DNA from: Bacteroidota bacterium
GTDB taxonomy: Bacteria > Bacteroidota > Bacteroidia > Cytophagales > Cyclobacteriaceae
NCBI GenBank assembly: GCA_018267195.1
Contig: JAFDYY010000021.1
Span: 1-52,730, forward strand
Length of the DNA stretch: 52,730 nt
Direction of reading: 5' to 3'
The first letter of the stretch is position 1. Each line of letters begins with the position of its first letter. The notes under the pieces were generated by a model, which did no database searches, was not told the origin of the DNA, and saw nothing but the letters and a program-made list of their open reading frames with translations. A program made the translations under genes and the position numbers. Of the stretch, positions 16,832 through 29,702 are shown one piece after another.

Positions 16832-17602
16832 ATGAAATATTTTATATTGATTATATGTGTGGCCCTCGGCCGGTCTGCCTATGCCCAAACCGACTATGTC
16901 GTTTTTTTTAAAGGCGATACCCTTCGTGGCGAAGCTAAAATATTGTCGTTCGATAAAATTGATCGTGTACAACTGGTTAGTCATGGCAAAAAAACCATAT
17001 ACCAGGCTACCCAGATAAAATCACTGAAAATAGAAAATGATTTTTACAACCCCGTCCGTATAGAAAACAGTATCCGGATGATGAAAAAAATGAAAGAAGG
17101 TTACCTGAGTTTGTACTCCTTCGTTCCGGAAGGCCAGGGAGGCGTGTGGAGCGGCCAATACCTGTTAAAAAAAGATGGCAAAGGAATAGAAGTACCCAAT
17201 CTGTCGTTCAAAAAAATTCTTTCCGGCTTTTTAAACGATTGCCCCGATATAAAGAAAGGATTTGATAAAGGCGATTTTGGCAAGCGCGACCTCGATCGTA
17301 TTATTGATTTATATAACCTGTGCATAGAAACTAAAACTCACAATACATCGCAGGCTCAACCGGCACCCAAAGAAATTGATAACAATAAATTGCTGGCTGT
17401 AAAAGAGCTGGCCGAAAAAATAAATTCTGAAACATTTTCATCAAAAAAAGATGCGCTCGATTTAGTAAAAGATATGGAGGGCAAGGTTTCGCGCAACGAG
17501 CCCATTCCAAATTATTTGGGCGAAGGATTAAAGGCATTGCTGAAGGATAAGCCCGCTCTTGCCTCAGCCGCTGATGCCTTGCTGGAATTACTAAAAAAAT
17601 AA
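16832..17602 (+). CDS. secreted protein of unknown function
   Basis: A protein of about 256 residues with a signal peptide ending near ALGRSAYAQ. The N-terminal mature part (YVVFFKGDTLRGEAKILSFD) resembles the short beta-strand region of Bacteroidota proteins that begin with an xGDTLxGxI-type motif. The C-terminal half is helical and charged (KELAEKINSETFSSKKDALD). Two ATGs are adjacent at 16829 and 16832; I use the second, but either is possible. I do not recognise a family with an assigned role. It could be cotranscribed with the small membrane protein upstream. Confidence 0.7.
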   Translation: MKYFILIICVALGRSAYAQTDYVVFFKGDTLRGEAKILSFDKIDRVQLVSHGKKTIYQATQIKSLKIENDFYNPVRIENSIRMMKKMKEGYLSLYSFVPEGQGGVWSGQYLLKKDGKGIEVPNLSFKKILSGFLNDCPDIKKGFDKGDFGKRDLDRIIDLYNLCIETKTHNTSQAQPAPKEIDNNKLLAVKELAEKINSETFSSKKDALDLVKDMEGKVSRNEPIPNYLGEGLKALLKDKPALASAADALLELLKK

Positions 17603-17660
17603 ATTCACTATATAGTCAGCAACCATAAAAAAGCACAATAGGTTTTAAAGAATTCACCAT

Positions 17661-17668
17661 TAAATTTG
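17661..17668 (+). promoter_or_regulatory. -7 box of the longer DUF2911 gene
   Basis: TAAATTTG, an exact TAnnTTTG, 20 bases before the ATG at 17689. No TTG is present at -33, only a T-rich GGTTTT near 17641. It argues against the in-frame GTG at 17668 as the start, because that codon overlaps the box. Confidence 0.5.
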
Positions 17669-17688
17669 TGCTACAAAAAACAAATTTT

Positions 17689-18537
17689 ATGAAATCATTT
17701 ATAGCTCTTTTTCTGGCAGCTGTTTCCGTTTCAGCTTTTGCCCAGGTAAAAACTCCATCGCCCAGCCCGGCTGGGTCGGTATCTACCACGGTAGGGTTAA
17801 CCGATGTAAAGATTGATTACTCGCGCCCCCGCATAAAAGGCAGAAAAATTTTTGGAGAAGGTGCCGGCTTCTTGTTGCCGTATGGAGCCATCTGGAGATC
17901 AGGTGCCAACAACGGCACGTTTATTTCTTTCTCTGACGATGTTACCGTAGAGGGTAATAAAGTTGCTGCCGGAAAATATCTGATCTACTCTTGGCCGGGT
18001 GCCAGCGAGTGGACCATTTCTCTTTACAAAGACCTGACTTTGGGCGGCAATACCGGAGAATACGATGCCAGCAAAGAAGCGGCCAAGTTTAAAGTAAAAT
18101 CTGAAAAACTGGCCGAAAAAATTGAAACATTAACTTACAGCATTGGTGATATTTCGGACGACAGCAAAACCGCCAAAGTACAACTGGCCTGGGAGAATAC
18201 TTCGGTTAAATTCACAGTCGGTGTAGATTATGATGCGATCGTTATGAAATCGATCGAGGCCAGCACCAAAATAAACCCTAACAATTATTTTCAGGCAGCT
18301 GTGTATTTCTTAGAAACCGGCAAAGATTTGAAGCAAGCCCACGAGTGGGTTACCAAAGCAGCCGATGCCAACCCCGAAGCTTTCTGGATCTGGTACCAGA
18401 AAGCACGTATTGAAAAAGCTCTGGGCGACAAAGCAGCCGCGCTGGCTTCCTCTAAAAAATCGTGGGAGAAAGCCACAGCCGCCAAAAACCGCGACTACGT
18501 TAATATGAATGAAGACCTTCAAAAATCATTGAAGTAG
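17689..18537 (+). CDS. DUF2911 protein with C-terminal helical repeat region, exported
   Basis: A 282-residue protein with a signal peptide ending SAFAQ. The DUF2911 domain covers about residues 25-180, with VGLTDVKIDYSRPRIKGRKIF, LPYGAIWRSGANNGTFISF and AAGKYLIYSWPG. The C-terminal 90 residues are TPR-like (YFQAAVYFLETGKDLKQAHE, ADANPEAFWIWYQKARIEKA). DUF2911 proteins are common in Bacteroidota and have no established biochemical role. The start at 17689 is preferred because it gives a proper signal peptide. A second DUF2911 gene without the TPR part lies at 25568. A terminator follows at 18562. Confidence 0.9.
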   Translation: MKSFIALFLAAVSVSAFAQVKTPSPSPAGSVSTTVGLTDVKIDYSRPRIKGRKIFGEGAGFLLPYGAIWRSGANNGTFISFSDDVTVEGNKVAAGKYLIYSWPGASEWTISLYKDLTLGGNTGEYDASKEAAKFKVKSEKLAEKIETLTYSIGDISDDSKTAKVQLAWENTSVKFTVGVDYDAIVMKSIEASTKINPNNYFQAAVYFLETGKDLKQAHEWVTKAADANPEAFWIWYQKARIEKALGDKAAALASSKKSWEKATAAKNRDYVNMNEDLQKSLK

Positions 18538-18561
18538 TACGCAAATAAAAAATAATAGAAT

Positions 18562-18594
18562 GAGGCTGTCATCTAAAGGGCAGCCTCTTCTTTT
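18562..18594 (+). terminator. terminator after the longer DUF2911 gene
   Basis: Stem GAGGCTG (18562-18568) with CAGCCTC (18581-18587) and a 12-base loop, followed by TTCTTTTTAAG. It lies upstream of the ATG at 18617, so an in-frame upstream ATG at 18560 is not used for the next gene. Confidence 0.7.
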
Positions 18595-18616
18595 TAAGAA
18601 TCTTTATTGCAAAAAG

Positions 18617-19195
18617 ATGAATCCCAAAGTAGATTTTTTCTTTCGTAAACCTGGCCCCTGGCAAACGGAGTTTATCGAACTGCGAAAAATCGCTCTCGAT
18701 TGCCATCTTGTTGAAGAATTGAAGTGGGGCTGCCCCTGCTATACTTTTCAAAATAAGAATGTGATCCTCCTTCACGGATTTAAAAAATACTGTGCGCTCT
18801 TATTTTTTAAAGGAGCCTTGTTAAACGATTCAAAGAAAATTTTGGTGCAGCAAACCCAAAATGTGCAAGCTGCCCGCCAGATGCGATTTACCCAACTGAG
18901 CGAAATACTCCGGCAAAAAAACACGATAAAAAAATACATCTATGAAGCCGCTGCCGCGGAGGAGAAAGGGCTGAAAATAGTGCTAAAAAAAACTACCGAA
19001 TATTCCCTCTCCGAAGAGTTTCAAGCGAAGCTGAGCCAGATGCCCCGGTTAAAAAAAGCTTTTTATGCTTTAACACCCGGACGGCAACGAGGGTATCTTT
19101 TATTTTTTTCTAAAGGGAAACAATCTAAAACACGAGAAGCGAGAATTGAAAAATACATTCCGCATATCCTCAGCGGAAAAGGACTGAACGATTAA
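18617..19195 (+). CDS. YdeI/OmpD-associated family protein (DUF1801 type)
   Basis: A 192-residue protein. The N-terminal DUF1801-like domain has WQTEFIELRKIALDCHLVEE, LKWGCPCYTFQNKNVILLHG and KKYCALLFFKGALL. The C-terminal YdeI-type motif is LTPGRQRGYLLFFSKGKQSK, followed by TREARIEKYIPHILSGKG, the standard ending of the family. These are soluble, cytoplasmic proteins of unknown role. The start is placed after the terminator of the upstream gene and gives the typical N-terminus MNPKVDFFF. It converges on the beta-galactosidase gene with 7 bases between. Confidence 0.9.
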   Translation: MNPKVDFFFRKPGPWQTEFIELRKIALDCHLVEELKWGCPCYTFQNKNVILLHGFKKYCALLFFKGALLNDSKKILVQQTQNVQAARQMRFTQLSEILRQKNTIKKYIYEAAAAEEKGLKIVLKKTTEYSLSEEFQAKLSQMPRLKKAFYALTPGRQRGYLLFFSKGKQSKTREARIEKYIPHILSGKGLND

Positions 19196-19202
19196 CATCA
19201 GC

Positions 19203-22349
<3,147 letters not shown>

Positions 22350-25300
22350 TCAGCCTATCTGCATAACATCTTCTCGCAATACACTTTGAATGGATTCCAA
22401 TAAAAAATCAGCATTCGCTTTTGAGAAAACGATCGGAGGCTTTATTTTCAATACATTATCGTAAGGGCCATCGGTGCTCATCAAAATACCTTTGTCGCGC
22501 ATACGGTTGGCAAAATAGTTTGCCTGCAGCGTGGCCGGTTCTTTCGTTATCCTGTCTTTCACTAACTCAAAGCCGATAAATAATCCGGGGCCGCGCACAT
22601 CACCAATAATTTCAAATTCTTTCATCTGGGCACGCAATCCGCTTTTTAGATAATCGCCTACTGCTTGGGCATTCTGTTGTAGTTTTTCATCTTTAATTAC
22701 CCGCAGCACCTCTAACCCGATGGCACACGATACGGGGTTTCCGCCAAACGTATTAAAATATTCCATTCCATTTTTAAAAGCATCGGCCAGCGCTTGTGAG
22801 GTTACCACCACCCCGAGCGGATGCCCATTGCCAATGGGTTTTCCGATTGTAACGATATCCGGCACCACCTGATGTGCCTGAAAAGCCCAAAAATGATTTC
22901 CGGCCCGACCACAACCGGTTTGCACTTCATCGGCTACGCAAACGCCACCGGCCGCCCGGGTGTAGGCATAGGCTTCTTTCAAAAAATAAGAAGGCAACTC
23001 TACCTGCCCGCCACAACTAATTACCGATTCAAAAATAAAAGCAGCCGGCTTTTTATTTTCCTGCTGCAGCTGATCAATCGTTTGTTTTACATGCTCAGCA
23101 TACAGGCTCCCTGCATTGGCTTGCTCTGCGCGATAGAGGCCACGGTATGTATCCGGTATCGGGATGATGTGTACATAATCCTGTTTTCCTTTTCCCCCTT
23201 TGCCCTCAAATTTATACGAGCTGATATCAATACATCCATTGGTATTGCCATGATACCCTACCTGCGATACAATCATATCTTTTTGCCCGGTATGTGTTTT
23301 GGCTAAGCGCATAGCCAACTCATTTGCCTCGCTTCCCGAGTTAACTACAAAGACCACATTTAATTGGGGCGGCATGGTAGCGAGCAACTCTTCTACAAAC
23401 TTCACCAGGTTTTCGTGCAAGTAACGGGTGTTGGTGTTGAGCACGGCCATTTGGCGCTGGCCGGCTCTTACTACACGCGGATGCTCATGGCCAACATGAG
23501 CAACATTGTTTACGGTATCCAAATACTTTCGGCCCGTGTCGTCTATTAAATACGCCCCGGCACCGCGCATCATTTTAATAGGTTGCTTGTATGAGATACT
23601 TAGATTTTTGCCCAGATGTTGTTGGCGAAAGGAAACAATTTCCTCTTTTGAAAGCGATTTCTCTTCCGGAGAATTGATTCCGGCCAGCAGCAGCCACGGG
23701 TCGGGGCACAGGCTATTCCATACCGGTGTGTTGGGCGGTATGCACACACCGGGAAAATCGCCCCGATAACCTAACGTATCCAGCATTATCTGAAAATGCA
23801 AGTGGGGTGTCCAGTTGCCGTTTTCATTTCGCTGGCCTATCAACCCTATTACATCGCCTCGTTTAATTTTTTTTCCGATTGTGAGATGGCTCAAACATTC
23901 TTTATTGAGATGGCCATAGAGAGTATAAAAGGTAAGATCGGGAGAAATAAAATGCTCAAGAATAATGGTGGGTCCATAATCGCGATCATTTGCGTTGTTG
24001 GCAAAGCTATGCACAACGCCATCGTATGCCGCAGATACGGTCGTACTATCCTGAGCAAAAAAATCTATACCAAGGTGTACGGTTCGCCACAAAGGCCCAT
24101 CGTTGGAGGGCACTTCGTATGCTGGTGTAGCATAGATGGCACGGGCTTCATTGTATTTTCCTAAAATAACTTTTGATGGATGGTGCCGGAGCAAGGATGA
24201 AATCCGTTCGTCCAGTTTATCGGCATCCAGCAGTTCGTGTGTATTGCCCAAATCTAAACTGCCTACATTTAAATCGAGCCAGGCAGCAGAGTCAGGCATA
24301 GAGACCGGGGACACACTGCTTTTATAATTCGCCTTTGCCCAAGTTTCAAAAATTAAAAATTTAGGATGCGGTACAAGTTCGCATGCTTGGCGAAACATAG
24401 CCTCTGCCAATGCCGGGGAAATCATTTTTAATTTCTTCAACAATTCCCAGGCTGGTTGGTCGCTGATTTGCAAATATCTATTTTCCGGATGTTGCAGCCG
24501 GTTTAATTCTGAACAAGTAATGCTAATAAGCAGCCGGGCACACGCCAGAATATAGACTATATGCAACTCTGGTTCCGTAAGTTTAAATACTCTGTTAAAA
24601 CCCCGCACCACATGGCAAGCGGCTTCCAGCGGGTTGGGTTTGTTCATCATAGCGTAGGCTATGGCTATGGCCAATTCATTAACTGTATGGGTGTACACTA
24701 CATCACCAAAATCGATTACACCCGAAACGTGCGGATCGTTTTTATCGTGACTTACCAGCACGTTATAATCGTTGGCATCGTTGTAATTTACGCTCATGCG
24801 CAGTTGTGGCAGTATGGGCAAGGCTACACCCTCGAATAACAAATAAAAAAAGTCAGCTATTTCTCGTTGGTCACCGGTAAACTTAGAGAGATGTTCTTGT
24901 GTCCAAATGGTTTGTGAGGGATCCCACTTTAAAAAACGATGCGCAGCAGGATGATTAAAATCTTTTAATGCTTCGCAAAGATGGCCACACATTTCGCCCA
25001 GGCGCTCCAGAAGTTTAGGAGAATGTGGGTTTACATAAGCAAGAACACGGCCTTCAACCCAGGTAAGCAGGCGAACATAGCGTTTACCCATTCCCTCAAT
25101 ACTCAAATGCAGAATTTCTTCTCCGGTTACCGATTGCCGGATGACCGAACATTGTAACCAAATTTTACCCGAGGAAAGGTGTTTGATTACTTCATTTTGC
25201 AATTGAAGGTTCAGGCGTTCTTCCTGTTCATTGGCAATTTTGAATATAAATTTTTCATTGGACTTAGATTCAATAAAAAAATTAAGATCTAATTCGCCTG

Positions 25301-25382
25301 GAAGTTTTTTTACTTCTCCTGCAATACCATAGTTCTTTTCAAGAATTTTTTTAACCAGGTTTATTTCGGGTGTTTCCATCAT
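22350..25382 (-). CDS. trifunctional fusion: APH-type kinase, M23 peptidase-like domain, class III aminotransferase/phospholyase
   Basis: A 1010-residue protein with three domains. Residues about 1-330 are an aminoglycoside/hydroxylysine-kinase-like domain ([10 protein letters not shown] at 201-210, VIDFGDVVY at 222-230). Residues about 420-545 are an M23 (LytM) domain with His436 and Asp440 (HLGID), His491 (YGHL) and His527/His529 (HLHF), so the zinc site is complete. Residues about 590-1010 are a class III PLP enzyme with [24 protein letters not shown] and Lys848 in TIGKPIG. The pattern is that of AGXT2L-type phospholyases fused to their kinases. In mammals the separate pair handles hydroxylysine or phosphoethanolamine. 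A pathway of phosphorylation then phosphate elimination is inferred. There is no signal peptide, so the M23 domain would be cytoplasmic. Confidence 0.85.
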   Translation of the reverse strand: MMETPEINLVKKILEKNYGIAGEVKKLPGELDLNFFIESKSNEKFIFKIANEQEERLNLQLQNEVIKHLSSGKIWLQCSVIRQSVTGEEILHLSIEGMGKRYVRLLTWVEGRVLAYVNPHSPKLLERLGEMCGHLCEALKDFNHPAAHRFLKWDPSQTIWTQEHLSKFTGDQREIADFFYLLFEGVALPILPQLRMSVNYNDANDYNVLVSHDKNDPHVSGVIDFGDVVYTHTVNELAIAIAYAMMNKPNPLEAACHVVRGFNRVFKLTEPELHIVYILACARLLISITCSELNRLQHPENRYLQISDQPAWELLKKLKMISPALAEAMFRQACELVPHPKFLIFETWAKANYKSSVSPVSMPDSAAWLDLNVGSLDLGNTHELLDADKLDERISSLLRHHPSKVILGKYNEARAIYATPAYEVPSNDGPLWRTVHLGIDFFAQDSTTVSAAYDGVVHSFANNANDRDYGPTIILEHFISPDLTFYTLYGHLNKECLSHLTIGKKIKRGDVIGLIGQRNENGNWTPHLHFQIMLDTLGYRGDFPGVCIPPNTPVWNSLCPDPWLLLAGINSPEEKSLSKEEIVSFRQQHLGKNLSISYKQPIKMMRGAGAYLIDDTGRKYLDTVNNVAHVGHEHPRVVRAGQRQMAVLNTNTRYLHENLVKFVEELLATMPPQLNVVFVVNSGSEANELAMRLAKTHTGQKDMIVSQVGYHGNTNGCIDISSYKFEGKGGKGKQDYVHIIPIPDTYRGLYRAEQANAGSLYAEHVKQTIDQLQQENKKPAAFIFESVISCGGQVELPSYFLKEAYAYTRAAGGVCVADEVQTGCGRAGNHFWAFQAHQVVPDIVTIGKPIGNGHPLGVVVTSQALADAFKNGMEYFNTFGGNPVSCAIGLEVLRVIKDEKLQQNAQAVGDYLKSGLRAQMKEFEIIGDVRGPGLFIGFELVKDRITKEPATLQANYFANRMRDKGILMSTDGPYDNVLKIKPPIVFSKANADFLLESIQSVLREDVMQIG

Positions 25383-25567
25383 TCAATAATAGCCAGATTT
25401 ATTCTGGAAATAAATCAACTATATAAAAAAATGCCGATTATCTTTTATCTAACGGCTTCCGGTTTTATCAAAACGATCTGCTACCTTTACTAAACTATTG
25501 TATGTCCTTGTTTAAGTCACACCACAATTAAATCCGATCTAAAATAAACCCTCAAAACATTTAAGGT

Positions 25568-26113
25568 ATGAAATTTTTACTTTTTAGTTTAGCTATCCTC
25601 TCCTTTACCTTTTGCACCGCCCAGCACGAGTCGCACCAGCCAGCAGCATCTGATACCGCTAAAAAAAGTATTCCGAAAGAAGTTCATGCCCAAGTGGGAG
25701 ATGCCCACCTCTCGATCCATTACACATCGCCAGCCGTGCGCGGAAGGGTTATTTGGGGTGGGTTGGTTCCGTACGAACATGTATGGGTTACAGGTGCCCA
25801 CATGGCCACTACCTGGGAAACGGACCACAGCCTGAAGATAAATGAGAAGCCGGTACCGGCCGGCAAGTATGCTATCTTTACCCTACCCGGTAAAGAAAAA
25901 TGGACAGTCATTATCAATAAAAAGTGGAAACAACACCTGGCCGATGAGTATGATGCTAAAGAGGATGTGGTAAGAATAGAAGTTATTCCTCAAAGCCTGC
26001 AAGCCCATCAGGAACGGCTAACCTATTCAATTACTAAAATTTCAGATAAAGAAGGTACTCTTTCCATAGCCTGGGAAAAACTAAAAATTACAGTACCATT
26101 TCAAGTAAAATAA
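25568..26113 (+). CDS. DUF2911 protein, exported
   Basis: A 181-residue protein with a signal peptide (about residues 1-19, ending FCTAQ). The mature part is a single DUF2911 domain: LSIHYTSPAVRGRVIWGGLV, HVWVTGAHMATTWETDHSL, PAGKYAIFTLPGKEKWTVII and LTYSITKIS. It lacks the TPR extension of the paralogue at 17689-18537. The biochemical role is unknown. It stands alone: the upstream gene is divergent, and a 432-base region with the repeat element follows. No exact -7 box is visible upstream. Confidence 0.9.
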   Translation: MKFLLFSLAILSFTFCTAQHESHQPAASDTAKKSIPKEVHAQVGDAHLSIHYTSPAVRGRVIWGGLVPYEHVWVTGAHMATTWETDHSLKINEKPVPAGKYAIFTLPGKEKWTVIINKKWKQHLADEYDAKEDVVRIEVIPQSLQAHQERLTYSITKISDKEGTLSIAWEKLKITVPFQVK

Positions 26114-26303
26114 TATCGCATTTTTTGGAATCTGTATTAACCGGTAGAATACGCACACAGTTTTTTTTATAAGCGAGGAATAAAATCCTTTGGGATAAAT
26201 TCGTGAAACACAAACCCGAACCGATGGATACAAAAAAAATTACCCCTATTTGTTTCCCTCTAATTTAAATTGGCCTGCCCCTATTTGCCCTACTCCTGTT
26301 TAA

Positions 26304-26487
26304 CCCAGATGATGCATGAGGGATGCATCATCTGCCCAAAGGATTGACGAATATTGACGAAAACGTCAGCATGGTCAAGGTTTAGCCTCGACAATGAAAA
26401 TTACCATGGGATACTTTATCTTCATGGGTAGGTCGTTGATTTTCATTCGTCAATCATGGCAATCGATTTTCTATTGCATGATATGGG
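26304..26487 (+). repeat. MITE-like dispersed element, copy 1
   Basis: This lies in the 432-base gap before pgk. The left end reads CCCAGATGATGCATGAG; the reverse complement of the right end reads CCCATATCATGCAATAG, an imperfect terminal inverted repeat. TTTAA stands directly outside both ends (26299-26303 and 26488-26492), which may be a target-site duplication. Bases 26435-26493 match the reverse complement of 52672-52730 over 59 bases with 3 differences. A 12-bp hairpin (26306-26317 with 26323-26334, loop GAGGG) sits in the left end, and GATTGACGAAT recurs inverted inside (26342-26352, 26444-26454). No open frame. The rest of the gap holds no gene I can support. Confidence 0.6.
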
Positions 26488-26545
26488 TTTAATTTTGAAT
26501 TTTATTTCTTACGAATAGCTAACTTGTGCGCCAAATTTTATTTCT

Positions 26546-27730
26546 ATGAAAACCCTAAACGACATTAACTTCAAAGGCAAGCGCGCCCTCATTCGGGTAG
26601 ATTTCAACGTGCCCTTAGATAAGAATTATAATGTAACGGATGATAACCGTATTCGTGCCACCATTCCCACGTTAAAAAAAATAGTAGCTGATGGCGGAAG
26701 CTGCGTTCTCATGTCGCACTTGGGCAGACCTAAAGAAGGGCCGGAAGAGAAGTATTCATTAAAACACACGTTAAAAACTACCGAGCGGCTGCTCAACACA
26801 AAAATTAAATTTGCCGGAGATTGTATTGGCGAGGAAGCATTCGCACTATCGGCCGAATTAAAACCGGGCGAAATATTGCTGCTGGAAAATTTGCGGTTCT
26901 ACAAACAGGAAGAAAAAGGCGATATAGCTTTTGCCGAAAAACTATCGAAGCATGGCGATGTTTATGTAAACGATGCCTTTGGTACAGCCCACCGGGCCCA
27001 TGCCAGCACCACCATTGTGGCTCAGTTTTTTAAAGAAAAAGGAGCTGGTTATGTAATGGCAGCCGAACTGGCAAATGCCCAAAAAGTAATGGAGAATGCG
27101 GCCACCCCGTTTACCGCCATTATGGGCGGAGCAAAAATTTCGGATAAGATTTTAATTATTGAAAAATTGTTGAACAAAGTAAACCATCTGATTATAGGTG
27201 GCGGTATGGCCTACACATTTTTTAAGGCACTTGGCGGCAACGTGGGTAAATCGCTGGTAGAGGAAGACAAACTTGATCTGGCAAAAGATCTGATCAAAAA
27301 AGCAAAAGAAAAAGGAGTGGAATTGCACCTCCCCATTGATTCTGTCATTGCTGATAAATTCGATGCCCATGCCAATACCGGAGTGGCTAACAACAACGCC
27401 ATCACGGCAGACTGGATGGGGCTTGATATAGGCCCGCAGGCAAGCGAAGTATTTGCCCGGGTAATAGAGACCTCTAAAACCATTTTATGGAATGGCCCCA
27501 TGGGTGTTTTTGAAATGGAAAAATTTGAAAAAGGAACCAAGTCCGTGGCAGAAGCCGTAGTGCGTGCTACAAGCCAAGGAGCCTTCTCACTCATCGGTGG
27601 TGGCGACTCGGCTGCAGCCGTAGCTAAATTTGGTTTAGAAGATAAAGTGAGTTACGTATCGACTGGAGGCGGGGCTCTGTTAGAATATTTTGAGGGCAAA
27701 ATACTACCCGGTGTAAAAGCATTGGAATAA
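26546..27730 (+). CDS. pgk: phosphoglycerate kinase
   Basis: A 394-residue enzyme, normal length, cytoplasmic. It transfers phosphate from 1,3-bisphosphoglycerate to ADP in glycolysis and works in reverse in gluconeogenesis. Diagnostic segments: the N-terminal [48 protein letters not shown], and the C-terminal nucleotide-binding [13 protein letters not shown] and [14 protein letters not shown]. It is monocistronic, with the MITE-like element ending about 55 bases upstream of its ATG. The nearest -7-like match is TAACTTG at 26519, which lacks one base of the consensus. It converges on the respiratory operon. Confidence 0.98.
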   Translation: MKTLNDINFKGKRALIRVDFNVPLDKNYNVTDDNRIRATIPTLKKIVADGGSCVLMSHLGRPKEGPEEKYSLKHTLKTTERLLNTKIKFAGDCIGEEAFALSAELKPGEILLLENLRFYKQEEKGDIAFAEKLSKHGDVYVNDAFGTAHRAHASTTIVAQFFKEKGAGYVMAAELANAQKVMENAATPFTAIMGGAKISDKILIIEKLLNKVNHLIIGGGMAYTFFKALGGNVGKSLVEEDKLDLAKDLIKKAKEKGVELHLPIDSVIADKFDAHANTGVANNNAITADWMGLDIGPQASEVFARVIETSKTILWNGPMGVFEMEKFEKGTKSVAEAVVRATSQGAFSLIGGGDSAAAVAKFGLEDKVSYVSTGGGALLEYFEGKILPGVKALE

Positions 27731-27749
27731 TAAATAGGTACACTGAAAA

Positions 27750-29702
27750 TTATTTCTTTGTAAGAACTTTCAATCGGTTCTCGTCTGTTATTACAATAGT
27801 GCCATCATCGGTGTTCAGGGGTATGTTTTCCAGTTTTGTGGTGCGGCCAGGAAAGGCTACCTCAGACAACAATACATTAACCTGCCCTTCGTTCGTTTTA
27901 ATTTCATCATATACAAAAATAGAAATGTCTTGCCTCAGGCCACGCGGGGTAAATTCTTTACGGTAAAGTGTAACCCCTTGGGGCGTAGTAACTTCTACCA
28001 AAATCGGGCTTCTTCTTTTCACGATTGGCTTCAATGATTGCATCTGTACCTGCTTGTTGGTGGTCATCTCTTTAAACTCGGTAGGCGATGAAATATATTT
28101 AAAATTGAACACGAGTAGTTTTTCTTTTTTATCGAAAAACGACAATTGAGTGTTACTCAGTAATGTCATAGCAAAAAAGAAAATACAAAAAATAAAGACA
28201 GCCACCAGATGATTGACTTTTACATAATCTAAAACTTTCAACTCTCCCTTTCCGGAATCGGTTGGGGGCGCTGATAGTTGTGCTACAAAATCATGTACAG
28301 CCTTTTCAGAATAATGGTTGGCCGTAAATAATTGTACCCGATGAAGTGAAATTTTTCTGGAAAAAAACGGAGGGCGTTTTCGGTTAAATCGTTTGATGGC
28401 AAGGTCTCTTCCGAGCCTATAGTAGCAATCTTCGCAGCCCAGTAATAACATTCCCTCCGTGCGTTCGTTCAAGATTTGTTCTGCCTCTTTCATGTGCAGA
28501 TCGCCTAAGCAAGGAACTACCTGGTACTCATAAGAAATCCCATCGGGTATTTTTACTTCGGCAAACTGGGCGCACGAAACAACCATTAATTTTTTTCTTT
28601 GAGGGAAAGACAGTTTGTTAAATTCAATCAAGCCCGGCATGGTAATAGCATCTTCCTTACACGAGGCAATGCAGATGCCACAACTGGTGCATTTGTCGGG
28701 GTCTAAAATTGCTTTTCGTTCTCCCTTGTATATAAGCATATCAATGGCTCCGTACGGGCAATCTTCAGCGCAAATCCGGCACGCATCGCATTTGTCCAAA
28801 TCGATAGAGGCAGGAGCTGGTTTTTTTTTGCGTTTCACAAAAGGCAGGATGGCAAGTATTAGCCCAGACAACAACATCACTACCCAATTCATGGGTACCG
28901 AAATTATTTTCATCAGCGAATAACCAAAGAAATAATACCAGTCGAATGTAGTATTGTATGGAATAAATCGTTCTTGTGCGGAAGGGTCGCTCTTCACCGG
29001 AAACACAATACACACCAGCAGCAAAGCAATTAAGCAGTATATCCAAATTTCGCGAGAGGAGAACAGTTTGGGTTTAGCGATGCGCATTACATGAACCCAT
29101 AACACAATAACTAAAAAGATTGAGAAAAAAATATGCCCAAAAATAGACACCTTAAAAAAGCCACCGATTATTTCAAGGTTATTGGAAATAAATGAGCCGG
29201 CAATGGAAGGATCGAATACGGGGAGTGCGGTAAAGAATTTTGCCGTGAGATAACCGATCAATTTTCCTTTTTCATCCCACACTAAAATAAAGCCAGTAAC
29301 GCCAATCATCAATACGATCAAAAACGAAAAAATACCGCTTACCCACGAAAGGATACGTCTGAATTTTCCGGTAATCAGTGTTTGCAAAAAATGAAGCACT
29401 ATAAAAATAACCAACAAGTCGCTACTGTAGCGGTGCACACTGCGCACAACAGCATGAATAGGGTTAGCTGAAATTTGCTGAACGGAATCATAAGCATGAG
29501 CGGGGTCTACGTCATAAAACAAAAAAAGATAAACACCGCTGGCACACGCTACCATAAACATCAAGATGGTGATATCGCCCAGATGATACAGCGGATTGAG
29601 GCGGGAAGAATATATTTTGCTAAAAACACTTACTCCACGCTGAAAAAACCAATGGTTGTGTGTTTTACGCAGCACGCGGTTAAACTTCTTCACGTTTGGC
29701 AA
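27750..29702 (-). CDS. cytochrome b / 2[4Fe-4S] ferredoxin / MvhD-like fusion, membrane electron carrier
   Basis: A 650-residue protein. Residues about 40-290 are a cytochrome b6-type membrane domain with His90/His104 and His190/His204, the 13-residue spacing of two bis-His hemes. Residues 305-348 hold two ferredoxin motifs (C305, C308, C311, C315; C338, C341, C344, C348). Residues about 370-440 resemble the MvhD/FlpD iron-sulfur domain, with Cys377, Cys398, Cys423 and Cys426 (LLLGCEDCYYRLG). Another membrane helix at about 500-520 and a periplasmic-type beta domain follow. It is last in the heme-copper operon and overlaps the SCO gene by 23 bases. It probably passes electrons between quinol and cytoplasmic or periplasmic carriers; the direction is unknown. 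Confidence 0.8.
   Translation of the reverse strand: MPNVKKFNRVLRKTHNHWFFQRGVSVFSKIYSSRLNPLYHLGDITILMFMVACASGVYLFLFYDVDPAHAYDSVQQISANPIHAVVRSVHRYSSDLLVIFIVLHFLQTLITGKFRRILSWVSGIFSFLIVLMIGVTGFILVWDEKGKLIGYLTAKFFTALPVFDPSIAGSFISNNLEIIGGFFKVSIFGHIFFSIFLVIVLWVHVMRIAKPKLFSSREIWIYCLIALLLVCIVFPVKSDPSAQERFIPYNTTFDWYYFFGYSLMKIISVPMNWVVMLLSGLILAILPFVKRKKKPAPASIDLDKCDACRICAEDCPYGAIDMLIYKGERKAILDPDKCTSCGICIASCKEDAITMPGLIEFNKLSFPQRKKLMVVSCAQFAEVKIPDGISYEYQVVPCLGDLHMKEAEQILNERTEGMLLLGCEDCYYRLGRDLAIKRFNRKRPPFFSRKISLHRVQLFTANHYSEKAVHDFVAQLSAPPTDSGKGELKVLDYVKVNHLVAVFIFCIFFFAMTLLSNTQLSFFDKKEKLLVFNFKYISSPTEFKEMTTNKQVQMQSLKPIVKRRSPILVEVTTPQGVTLYRKEFTPRGLRQDISIFVYDEIKTNEGQVNVLLSEVAFPGRTTKLENIPLNTDDGTIVITDENRLKVLTKK

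Noticed and set aside
18560..18616. Upstream ATG for the YdeI-family gene
   Set aside because: It places the terminator hairpin of the preceding gene inside the coding region; MNPKVDFFF at 18617 is the family N-terminus.
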